A stretch of DNA of 64,000 nucleotides, taken from positions 50,715 through 114,714 of the forward strand of contig VNWV01000036.1 of the NCBI GenBank assembly GCA_009801085.1. Direction: 5' to 3'. The stretch's first letter is position 1, and each line of letters begins with the position of its first letter. Below, in pieces: positions 23,385-33,599 of the stretch. The notes beneath the pieces were generated by a model. It was given only the letters and a program-made list of their open reading frames with translations. It had not been told where the DNA came from and ran no database searches. The stretch is from Lasiodiplodia sp. COLG20. Its lineage: Eukaryota > Ascomycota > Dothideomycetes > Botryosphaeriales > Botryosphaeriaceae. A program made the translations under genes and the position numbers.

Positions 23385-24878
23385 TCAAAAAACAGCTCTC
23401 AAGCTCTTCGGCCCAGAAATTATCCTCGCGGCGATGAACGCGAGCGTGGAAGCTGCATACATGGCACCCCCAAAAGCGATCAGCCCCGAGTACCCTCCGC
23501 CATCACTCAGGATCGCACCTGCAATCGGAATCCCCACCAGCGCCGCAACACTCGAGAGCGAATACGTCGTCCCGTTTCTCTTTCCGTAATCCTCAATCTT
23601 ACACACCTGCGCAATACAGACCGGCGTTAGACTGATAGCCGCGCCACTCCAGAACCCGAACATGACGGCGAACGCAGCGATTGCGGGCTCGGACGCACCC
23701 GATGGTAGCCAGAGGGCGAAAATAAAAACGGAGCAGACTAGAGATGTTATTATCATTACGTTGAAGCGGCCGAATCGGTCGGCAAGGTATCCTGGTAGAG
23801 CACGCCCTGGAACTGAGCCAACATTGAGGAGAGCAATCAGACGGTATGCGTGCTGTGGCTCAACACCGACGTGGATGGCATAGGAAGGGACGTAGGTAAG
23901 TGGAATGAATATGGCGAACTCGATCAGGAAGATAGCTACGGTTGTAGCGGCGTAGGGCGGTTCACGCAGGGCTATCAGGTCGATAGCAGCGCCTGCATGC
24001 TTGTTGGGTGGAATGCGGGTTTTGAGGAGGATGCAAGCGACGAGAGACATGCCTGCGTTGATGAAACCGATAATCCGTATCGCCCAGGGATAGCCCACTC
24101 GTGGTGCAAGATATAGTATGATGAAAGGAAAGCCGATTCCACCAGTACCGCCGGCAGTACAGGCAATTCCGGTGGCGAGGGCGCGGCGCTTGCAGAACCA
24201 GTGGCCGACTGTTGAAATACTGGGCGTGAAGAGGAGTGAGGCTGACAGTCCGCCCAAGATACCGAAGGACAGCAGGAATTGGTAGTATTCTATATAAATT
24301 ATGAGTACGACTGACACAATCAGGCAGGGCTGGCAACAGTGAAAGGAAATATTCCATACCTTTGCTCACGCTCATGCACATCGTCGCCGCAGCCATTCCT
24401 ATGGAACCCGGAATGACGAGCGGTTTGATACCATATCGATCAAAGACAGACCCTATACTGTGCATTAGCCATCTCCAGACTTGCTATTCCCTTGAGAAAT
24501 TACAATATAACCTACCGACTTGCGCGCCGCAGATATACAGGAAGAAAGCATAAGTGCTGAAGATCCATCCGACCGTGGACTCGGAATAGTCCTTCAGTTG
24601 ATGCTCTGCAACCCAGGCTTGAAGTACACCAATCGTGTTTAGCAAGCCAATTGGTGGAATCATGGCACACCAGGCGCCGACGACAACAAGCCATGCCGAC
24701 AATCCTCCTTCAGGGTAGTCCGGATCTTTGACATAGCTGTCCGCATCGGCGGCGATATACGGCGTCACGGAAGCTTTGTTGGCTTCCTCGTCCACTGGGG
24801 CGTGTCTACCAGTTTCGTGTATTAGCACATGAAGTTGGTATGCAAACGGGGTAGGAAATTTAAGATGACATACTGCAT
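23385..24878 (-). CDS. monocarboxylate transporter-like MFS protein
   Basis: A 12-helix permease of the MCT (SLC16-like) group, about 430 residues. Exons: 24874-24878, 24516-24805, 24360-24452 and 23385-24289. The first exon is only 5 nt (ATGCA); it is the only start that joins in phase to the 68-nt intron before HAPVDEEANK. If this is wrong, the protein starts elsewhere but residues from about 3 on are unchanged. Family marks are PEGGLSAWLVVVGAW at helix 1, GLLNTIGVLQAW, the loop FDRYG after helix 2, WFCKRRALATGIACTAGGTGG in helix 4-5, and RLIALLNVGSVPGR with GYLADRFGR in the second half. Substrate is unknown; yeast relatives include riboflavin carriers. Confidence 0.82.
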
Positions 24879-25784
24879 GATTGTTTGCCGCCTCTACTGT
24901 ATAAGTACCAGGCTCCTGGCCATGCTCTCTGGACGGCAGGCGGAGCTGCTTTTGTATTTGAGCAATGCCAGCTACGTCACTGCAAAGGAAAGCTGCTTCG
25001 GCTGAGGAGATGACATACATCGAAGGATTTGGAGTTGAGGGGTGTTTGATTGATAAGGACTGCGGTCAAAGTGACCAATCAGGACTTAGAACAAGCGAGG
25101 GCTTGCATCGCATTGTTCGTGAACCAATTCAACCGTCGCAAAGGACATGCTTATATACTTGTGAGAGAAAAAGCAAGAAGAGAGCTATGTAAAATAATTT
25201 CCAGCCCGTGTGTGATAGTGAGCATACCTGTTTCTACACTGTGGTGAATCGTTTTCATCGGCCACACAAAACGAAGGATGTATGGTCAGCCGCCCCGAAC
25301 ACATATCACCAGACTCCGCCTAATACCAGACGCGATGGTCGTTGGTGACGCAGACCTTAATAAAACAGCAAATGAGGAATCAAATATGGCAACAATGAAA
25401 GAGCTGAGCGGTAAAAATTCTCTTAGCTATGCCTTGAAAATCCCGCTTTGTTGCCTGGCGAGGCGCAGCAGTCAGCCTGACGAATCCCGCCAAATCTCAT
25501 GTGCATGCACTGCCTCGCTCGTGTAACTTGATATTCAGTCTTAATCACAGCACCGCGTCAAATGCTCGGTGCTGGCAAACTTCGCTTCCAACACAACTGT
25601 CTATCATTGATAATATTTCCATGCCCCATGGTCAAGATTCTCTACCGGAATTCGACATCAGCCCTGCGCCTGCTCAAACGTCGGAGCAAGTGGGAATGCC
25701 ATAGCTCCTCCGTACCCACCCACAAATATAAACCCCCAGTGGGGCCTCCACGCCTCCGCTGAAGACTGGCACCTTTTTGCGGAG
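24879..25784. promoter_or_regulatory. divergent intergenic region
   Basis: A 906-bp spacer between the MCT-like gene and the large zinc-finger fusion gene. TATAAA at 25727-25732 is 58 bp before the fusion start codon. Confidence 0.45.
25727..25732 (+). promoter_or_regulatory. TATA box of the zinc-finger fusion gene
   Basis: TATAAA in the context CACAAATATAAACCCCC, 58 bp before the ATG at 25785. Confidence 0.5.
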
Positions 25785-28700
25785 ATGGCCTCCGACTTGA
25801 GGGACGGGCCGAACCATGGCAGTGACCATCAGGGTAATGACACTAAGAGAAGAACCATCCCGAAAATCGTCATCAATGGCTCCAGCTCTCCCGAAGAGTC
25901 CATGACCGCCTCCAGTGAAACAAAGCTAAAGGGCAAGCGAGTGGGCTTCACCTCCGCTCCCTCTTCCGACGACAACACGCCCGCAGACGGCAGCCACCTG
26001 CAACCGCGACCATACTCCACCTATGGCGCTCTACGAAAATCGGCGGGTGTTGCATCTCGCTCATCTTCCAGCCACAATATCAGTTACCAACCGTCTCGCT
26101 TTTCGTCAACCTTGAGCATCCCGTCTGGAAATTCTAGCCTTGACCAAGCCCACTCGGATCGATCCAATCTGAGTGACCAACGACTAGCTGACTCTGGTGC
26201 CGGTTTGAAGCATTCACAAAAGCGTCCGGCGGTTTTCCAATGCTCTCTGTGCCCAAAGAAATTCACGCGCGCGTACAACCTCAGAAGTCATCTCAGAACT
26301 CACACGGATGAAAGGCCCTTTGTATGTTCTGTCTGTGGTAAAGCTTTTGCTCAACAACATGACCGACAGATGCATGAAGGCCTTCACGTCGGAGAAGAAA
26401 GGCTTGTGTGCCGAGGTGTCCTCAAAAATGGCAATGGCTGGGGCTGCGGTCGAGAATTTGCAAGAGCGGATGCTTTGGGAAGACACTTCCATAGTGAAGC
26501 TGGCAGAGTATGCATTCGTCCCTTATTCGAGGAAGAGGCAGCAGAGGTCCTATCGACCGCGACTCAACAGGACTGGCAGACGATGCAACTGAACTCTTCC
26601 AGTACTCACCCACAGGCTCTGAGCATGGCCGATAAGATTTCTCCCTTTGGCTCGTTCCCTCAAGGAAATCCATCTCTTTACTCCAACCGCTCTCTTCCGT
26701 CGGCTTTGCTGCAGCAGTACCCCGGTCTTGCAGGTATTCAGGTTGAAGATAATGTTGGTAGTATTTACGGTAATTCATTCCCTCTTGTCGGTTCTACATT
26801 TGATGAAGATGATTTGGCCGTTGATCACAAAGGCCATGTCCAAGAGAGGGAGGTTGGCGAGGAAGGAAGATCCAGTATGAATCAACAAGACCCCATACAG
26901 TTACCAGGAGGGGGATGTGACAGCTTTGAGCTCGGTCGCGATATCACAGCATTCGAGCAAATCCAAGACGAACTTGTGATGAAGGAAGCTTGCGATGTTG
27001 AACAGGAGCCAGCGTTTTCAGATTCAGGATACCACACTGGGAAAGGCACTGATGCAGCGTCAGTGTGCAGCCTCGACTCCTCAGGAAGTTCTCTTGGCCT
27101 CCCTCAAAATTTTCTGGAAGACTTCGTTGCCGTCTTTGGCAATATTCTCATTGAGAAATCAGGTGCAAAAGCATGGGCTGCTTACACCGCCGCTCACAGC
27201 TCACCGGAAGTCCTTGAAAAATGTCTTTATGACTTGCTCAAAGAGTACGCAATTGGTCTTTCTGGCCAGACAGCGACATCTGGACTAAAATATCTCTCTC
27301 AAAGGTACGCTACTCAAACTGAATCACAAGAGAGGAGATTCAAACATAGCTGAAACCGCAATAATACAGGGCAAAATTCGAGCAAGGCGAACTAAACCAA
27401 CTCAGTATTGAATTGATTAGAAACGCTACCCGTCTTATCAGAAGATACAGGCCAAAGATAGCGAGTTATTTTCGATTGAATATCCTGGGAACACCTGAGC
27501 CAACTTTGTCTCACCTCCAAAATCTCAAAGGTCAACTGTCGCTCTATGAGAGGCTCAATCTACTCGATAGGCCAACACAGACTGCTGACCCTCAAGACCA
27601 TCTTGCGATTGGCGACGAGGATGATGATATCGATGACCAGGATGGCCATTTTGACATCGACATGGTCCAAAACTTCCTCGTGTCTGGAGATCCCTTCAAG
27701 AACCTGGCAAAAGCAATGCGGCGCTCATTATACTGCGATGACCACGAAAAAATGTGCAACATCAGAAAGGCGGTCCGGAACACAATCCAGGGATCGGAGC
27801 CAGCGCATCCATGCCGCGTATGTGTTCAAGGGAAACTTCCGCATGGCCTTGCCGCGAGTCGGAGATCAGAACCCCGCAAATCATACCCATTCTACCATGC
27901 CCTATTTTCTGTCGACTGGGATCCGCGAGAGTTTTGTAAATCTCAGTCCTTCGAAAGTGAAACCTCTCTGGGAGAAATTGTCACTCTGAGTGGTTCTGCC
28001 CTGTATGCTTACGCAACAACCTGTGCGGAGTATCTTCGTTTGTTTTGGCCGAACACACACAACGTGTTACTGCCTCAACTGCAAATTGCAATGGAAAAGG
28101 GGGAGTCTTCAATCATCCTCAGTGATGACACGCTTCTTACCGTCAATTTCCAAAAAGGAGTTCTTGAATTTCATGTCCATGGGTCAGAGATTCTACTCAT
28201 TGAGCTGGCACAACAAGTCTGTTGGCTGGGAGCGTCTCTCAGAGAAGGCTGTTCCGGTTTCCCAACAACCTACTGCGAAGCTGATATTGCTTCTACTGTC
28301 GGTTGGGGGACACATGTGCCGAGTTTTGACATCCGCTTTACCACTCGACCGCTCCATTCCACCGAGAACCCATGCTGGTTACCACTGTTCGACAACGCCA
28401 CGATTGCGCACAAGTTTCCAATACCAGAAAGAGAGAATGAGATAGGGCTAGAAATTCCTATCGAAATCCTCGCTGCAATCGTAGGAGCTCGCCACGCGGT
28501 CGAATATGATGGGGGTCTCGTCCTCAAAGGGTTTTCTTCGATTGCTTTCCCCGTTGAGAAACAACAGGATAGAGTGCAGTGGCACTTGGTTCTTGGTGAG
28601 GACCCTGATAAACGCCTGACATATCATGAAGCACTCAGCCTGAGCCAGTGTAACAATCGGGCGCTGGTTGAGGAGATTGATTTGGATTCTCTTCATTCGA

Positions 28701-30262
28701 CGAGGGCAATCATCGGTTGGTGTAGCGCCGCCGAGGTTCTCCTTGGGAGCGAGAGGATCAACTACGGAAACATTCACTACTCCGGCGCCGAGGACGCTAG
28801 CCATGCATTTAGCATCACAGGTGGAGCGGTCGGTTTTCAGCAATTTGGCGCCGGTCAAATTGATTTCAAGCTTGGGGCCAAAGAAGGCAAGTTCCATTTC
28901 CAAAGAGTGGGCGGGCCATACAAGAGAATCGTCTCAGTTGCCGAGAAGACGCCAGTAGTTCTCTACGATCCGGCTGAGAAAAGAGCTTGGCTTTTCCCTG
29001 CCTCGGCTGTGATGCTTCATATCGCCCAGACTCGACACTATGAGGATCCAACAAATGACGAGGGCGAGATTTTCAAGCTGTTTTCCAAGGACACATCCAC
29101 GTGCTCCGCTCGGGAGAGGTTATTGGAAGATGCGGGCAACCTCCTCTCAAAGGCTGACGGATATCAGCTCAAAAACATGATTCTCGATATATGGTCACTC
29201 CTCGAATACCTTCTGGACCAAAGCGTGAGAATCGACACCGCTCCTGGAGCCACTCCCAAAGCCACCTTGCGCGACACGCTGTGCGGCTTTGAATTCAAAG
29301 CTGTAGTAGAAGAACGCTCACCCTTCCGCCTCAAAAGCCGGCACATCGACAAGACCAGCGGCGGATGGACCGATCTTGTCAAGGACATCGATGCCCTCGT
29401 CCTCTTCGCTAACGGCTTCGAGGACCTTATCCTACCGTCAACAATAGCAGCAGCATCACAGCACTTATGCCATCGCTACCACACCGTTCCCAAGGGTAAA
29501 GACTTCCTTACCACCACCGTCAAGTCTCTGACCGACCTCTACACTGTGGCCGGTAGCCCACTCGACCGTACCTACCTCACTTCTTCGTCCAAGCTGCAGT
29601 GGCACGTCGGCAGCGGCTGTAGCACCCCTGGAAACCTATTCGGTCCTTGCTCCACCCCCGCTTCATTCCGCTGCCGGTGCGAGCGTCTGAGCCAGATCAT
29701 ACCGAGCACGGCCATCGGTACCGTCGTCGGGCCCGCTGACTTGGACTCACACGCCGCCGCGGGCGCTGTTATCTTCGGCCACAGCGGAAATCTGCTGAAA
29801 AGCCTGGTCAGCGCACAGCACCACCAGCAGAAGCAGCCTGATGTTCTTTACAGTCAGCCAAACAGGCATATTGAAGTCGGTGTCACCGTCAATGCCGCTG
29901 CCGCGGCGACGAATCATCAGCAACAAGTAATTGTGCAGGATGAAGAGGATGAAGACGTGGAGGTGGAGGAGGAAGAGGAAGAAGAAGAAAAAGAGGACAT
30001 CAAGGACAGTGATTCTTCTGGCCCTGAAAGCTTTTGCAATAGCCCGCCCTCGTTGAACTCAAGCTGTACGACACAAACGTCTGGTTACGGAGCGGGCGAT
30101 GGGGGTAACGAGGAGATGTGCGTGAGTCGTCAGTCGGTGGGCGCGGAGAAGAGGCAATTCCCGATTTTCGCGCGATGCGATGACTACGATGATGGTCATT
30201 TGATACCGCCAGTCAAACGAATGAGGCATGAATTATCAGCTCAAGGGGCCTCGGGACGCTGA
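25785..30262 (+). CDS. Crz1/CrzA-type zinc-finger protein fused to a large uncharacterised fungal domain
   Basis: One gene of two exons (25785-27304, 27370-30262; 65-nt intron, phase closed) for 1470 residues. Residues 26-31, PKIVIN, fit the calcineurin-docking PxIxIT motif. Zinc finger 1 uses Cys153, Cys156, His169, His173; finger 2 Cys181, Cys184, His197, His201; a third atypical finger runs from Cys209 through Cys221 to His234, with the Crz1 hallmark [21 protein letters not shown]. From about residue 450 a region begins ([18 protein letters not shown]) that continues across the splice into a domain I recall from many unnamed fungal proteins, with [19 protein letters not shown] and [21 protein letters not shown] cysteine-rich patch follows near [19 protein letters not shown], then an acidic run at about 1364-1385. 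Reading it as two genes would leave the second without an ATG start. The role as calcium-signalled regulator is inferred from the fingers and docking motif. Confidence 0.82.
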
Positions 30263-30501
30263 ACAGCAGGGAGAGCAGAACCACAAGCTCCGAAGCCGAC
30301 CGGGGAATGAAAACTTGGCGATGATGGTGGACAAACATCACAAAACGGTGTTTGTCCCCTCGGTGGTCAGGCTTCACGGAGATATACATGAGGGGATGTG
30401 AGCATCTATAGTTGTGGTAAATATTTCTCTACCATGGAACAGCGAGGTGACTGTCAGTCGACTAGTAGAGCACATGTAAGTAATTAGCAAATTCAACTGT
30501 C

Positions 30502-30620
30502 ACGTACGACCATAGGTCGCAGAATGCAGGGCTTCCCGTCCGCTCAGCCGTACTTAAGCTGCGAACCGGCCGATTAGTACTCAAGTGGGTGACCATTGGG
30601 GAATCCCGGCTGTTGTACGT
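30502..30620 (+). rRNA. 5S rRNA
   Basis: 119 nt, starting ACGTACGACCATAGG and ending TGTTGTACGT, with pairing ends. It contains CAGGGCTTCCCGTCCGCTCA and GCCGTACTTAAG, hallmarks of ascomycete 5S, and is followed by a T-rich Pol III terminator (TTTTCTTTTTT). It is identical over all 119 positions to the copy at 55287-55405. Single dispersed 5S genes are usual in filamentous ascomycetes. Confidence 0.97.
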
Positions 30621-30921
30621 TTTTCTTTTTTGCCGGTGGCCCGCTCGCTTCTTTTTTTCCTTCTCGGACATTCTCTCTCGGCCGAGTCGGTGCACTCACC
30701 CACGCAACTGGCCGAACGGTGGATGCGTTCGCTACAATCGAGTCGAAACACACGGTGGTTTGAGAAAGCTTTGTCGAAGTGCCAAATGCCTGCATAGAGA
30801 TGCTGAAATTTTATTGTATCGTACTTCACTTTGAAGGGATTACCTCGTACAATGTAGAAGTCCTCATTCATCTTAGCTAAACTACATCCGAGCTGACCAA
30901 ACTTGGTTCTGAACAACCTTC
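30621..30921. other. spacer after the 5S gene
   Basis: Starts with the Pol III T-run terminator (30621-30631); otherwise 3' flank of the cysteine-rich peptide gene. Confidence 0.5.
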
Positions 30922-31354
30922 TTACCAGCCATTCTTGGAAACACTCTCGCTAGCATCAACATTGGCACACAGGCAAGGATGTTCGCTACAGGCTTCCAAT
31001 CAGCATCTCTTCTCCAAAGATACCACGAAAGAAGGGCACATGGTTCATTCTTACCCCTTAGTGCAGTAACCATTGCTGTAGCCGGCGCTCTTGCAGTCGG
31101 AAGCGCAGGTGCTCGCGGCGTCACAGTCGGCGACGCAGAGGTCAACTTCGTCCCTGCACATGCTGTTAGAACTTGATCAACACCGAGGCGGAGAACGTAG
31201 TGAGAGCTCACAGGGCTACGCAGCGCTGAACACCATCGCTGCTGGCATCGCATCCCGCCCGGCCGGTATTTGAGCATTGTGATTGAGCAAAGGGGCTCTG
31301 CTGGGCCGCAGCAATGGCGGTGAACAGACCAAAAAGAACGACGGAGAACTGCAT
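30922..31354 (-). CDS. secreted cysteine-rich peptide with defensin-like (CS-alpha-beta) pattern
   Basis: A three-exon gene (31212-31354, 31055-31153, 30922-30985; introns 58 and 69 nt, phases close) for 101 residues. No exon alone looks like a gene, so simple open-frame listing misses it. Residues 1-17 are a signal peptide (MQFSVVLFGLFTAIAAA). Ten cysteines lie at 27, 35, 45, 54, 58, 64, 68, 78, 85 and 87. The last ones follow the CS-alpha-beta signature: C64-x3-C68, G76-x-C78, C85-x-C87, with Cys54 or Cys58 as partner one. This resembles fungal and invertebrate-type defensins; an extra N-terminal part with four cysteines sets it apart. A TATATAT lies 76 bp upstream. It could be an antimicrobial peptide or a host-directed effector; the fold is inferred from spacing only. 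Confidence 0.8.
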
Positions 31355-31928
31355 TTTCTTTGTGGATTGGGCGTTGAATGAAGAGGTGGATTTGTCTAAC
31401 AGTACTACAAATGACGAGAAAGGCTCAACATATATAGATCTGCTCTAAGCATGTCTCTCAACATGATGCATTCTATTGGGCCATTTGCTCCAGCGCATTG
31501 CCCTTTGCTTTACGGTGGAGGCCTTGGGCCTTGGCATGCCAACCCACCACGTTTCATTCTCGCACGGCTCTCTGTAACCGAACTGAGCCTCTTGTGTTTT
31601 TTCCTTCTACTGCACTGTCCCATAGGATGCTTCTCGTGCCGTCGGTCCGTTCAGCCTGTTCCATCAAACGAGCACAGACATAGGCTGCTGCACGAGGTAC
31701 TCGCGACAACGTGCATCATACGAGCTTTAGTTGAATTATGCGAGACTTACTTTAGCCCACAATTGCTCTTTCCTCTATAGGCTTCTCCAAGTAACTTATT
31801 CCGGCTGCTTGTGAGAGGGGTCGAACCACACTGGGTCATCATGTATCTGAATCAATCAAATTTGCGGGGTAAAATATTCAAGTTACGGTGAGTTTCCTTG
31901 TCTGTAGGTATCGCTTGAAAATAATCAT
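31355..31928. other. spacer between the peptide gene and the dioxygenase
   Basis: Holds the promoter of the cysteine-rich peptide gene and the 3' flank of the dioxygenase gene. No further gene seen. Confidence 0.5.
31430..31436 (-). promoter_or_regulatory. TATA box of the cysteine-rich peptide gene
   Basis: TATATAT on the minus strand, 76 bp before the start codon at 31354. Confidence 0.5.
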
Positions 31929-33122
31929 CTACAATCCATCCAAAGGCCGATAGACCTTCATCCACCGCTGCAGAACGTTAGCGAACAACCAACAATGGAT
32001 TTTTGAACGGATAGTACCACTCACCTTGTCGTACGGTTTCTCAGGATCCACAAACCGCAAATCCGTCGCCAGCCTGATCCTGCCATCCGGATCCTTATTC
32101 TTGCAACTCGCATGCACCATCCACGGGTTGTGAAAGATGACATCACCCGTCTCATACTCAGCAATCAGCCACTTCCTCCTCTCCTTCTTCCCATACTCGA
32201 CCGTATCCCTGCTCAAAAACCCCCCATCATTCATATTCTTATTGAACGCACTCACCCTCTCCTCATCCGTCAGATTCCCCGCCTTCGCCGCGAACTCCGC
32301 CTCCGTCCGCATCCCGATGTCCGTCGACCCCTCCAGGTACATCAACCCGCCGCCCTCGAGCGACACGGGGCCGATGGGCACCCAGGCGGTCAGGCTGGTC
32401 GGCGGGCCGGCGCGCAGGTACATCTGGTCGAAGTGGACGGGGGTCAGCTCGCTGTCGGGCACGAAGGCGCGCAGCATCGTGCGCTGGAGCATGTGTGGAT
32501 CGCGCCAGCCAGTGAAGCGTGACACGAAGGCGCGCAGCTCCGGGATCTGGCAGAAGCGCACGTAGAAGTCGGCCTCGTGCGCCGAGATCATGAGCGAGAC
32601 GTAGGCGTCGCTCTGCGCGTCGTCTTGCAGGCCGAATAGCCGCCGCAGGTTGCCCGGCGGCAGGTACTTGCGCGGGTCGAGGCCGGAGTAGGTCCCGTCG
32701 ACGGGGGAGGTGCCGGGCCGGAGCAGGCCGGAGGGGGACATGTGCGTGAAGTAGGCGGCGCGGCAGGCGAGGACGGGGTCTTTGGGGAGGAGGCCTTTGA
32801 CCTGTTGTTGTATGGGGTGTCAGTGAGGCCGGGTGATGGCGGTTGGGTGGGTAGTGTATAGGAGGAGAGGTACATGGAGATAACCGTCACGCTCGAAGCG
32901 TTCATGCATGACTTCAAGCGGGGTGTCTGCGGAGGTGGGCTGCAGGTAGCCGATGGAATCTGGGTCCATTGGACCAAAATTTGATTCCAGGTTTAAGGTT
33001 GCTGGGTCTGCAGGATAGTAGTGGCCATATTGGTCCTTTGAGGCCTCCGACTTGAGACCGGCTTTCTTCTGTGGTAGGGTTGTCGAGTCAGGGACAGTTG
33101 CTGACTGAATACCAGGCGCCAT
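31929..33122 (-). CDS. phytanoyl-CoA dioxygenase (PhyH) family oxygenase
   Basis: A non-haem Fe(II)/2-oxoglutarate dioxygenase of 354 residues from exons 32874-33122, 32025-32801 and 31929-31967. The iron triad is visible as the HxD in TPVHFDQMY and the distal His in NPWMVHASC, with an Arg for 2-oxoglutarate in DGRIRLATDLRF. The last intron is 57 nt with GTGAGT, a GCTAAC branch and CAG; it is also free of stops, so it could be retained and insert 19 residues. Spliced, the end reads YDKRWMKVYRPLDGL, as in relatives. Start at the second methionine (CAACATGGCG context). It lies divergent from a Zn2Cys6 regulator, which may control it. Substrate unknown. Confidence 0.88.
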
Positions 33123-33599
33123 GTTGAGGATGTTCAAACTGATTGTCGATAAGAGATGAAGCATGCACTAATTAAGGGCAACGCAACATTTATAATTGCA
33201 GCTCCTGCGAAACCACTGCGGTGGCGGGATTCGCAAATGCTTCCATTGTCCCGCCATCCCCGCCAGTGACGTACATTCCGTTAGCTCAAAACGCGGGGAA
33301 TAAGTCTTTCGAGGCCTTAGGGACCCACTTTAAATGATGAGTTGCCGATGAAAATATTCCCTAAATGCTGATAGGGTAGGTTGATACAGAGATGTGAAGC
33401 TGTCTGGTGGCTGCCCCGCGCGGATGACGGAGTTGAGAGCAAACCGTCTATAGCCGTCTACAGCCATCCACTACCAACTGTAGCCGCGGGAAATTTAGAC
33501 CAATCATGATTCGGCCATTTGCCGGAGCGTAGCCAACCCCACCATCTGGCATTCGCTCTTCCGCCACAGTTCCTACGGCTTTCCATCTTTCCACCGACA
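33123..33599. promoter_or_regulatory. divergent promoter, PhyH gene and Zn2Cys6 gene
   Basis: 477 bp between divergent start codons. On the minus strand TATAAA at 33189-33194 lies about 67 bp before the PhyH start. A possible short repeat CCGTCTATAGCCGTCTACAGCCATCC lies near 33446-33471. Confidence 0.45.
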
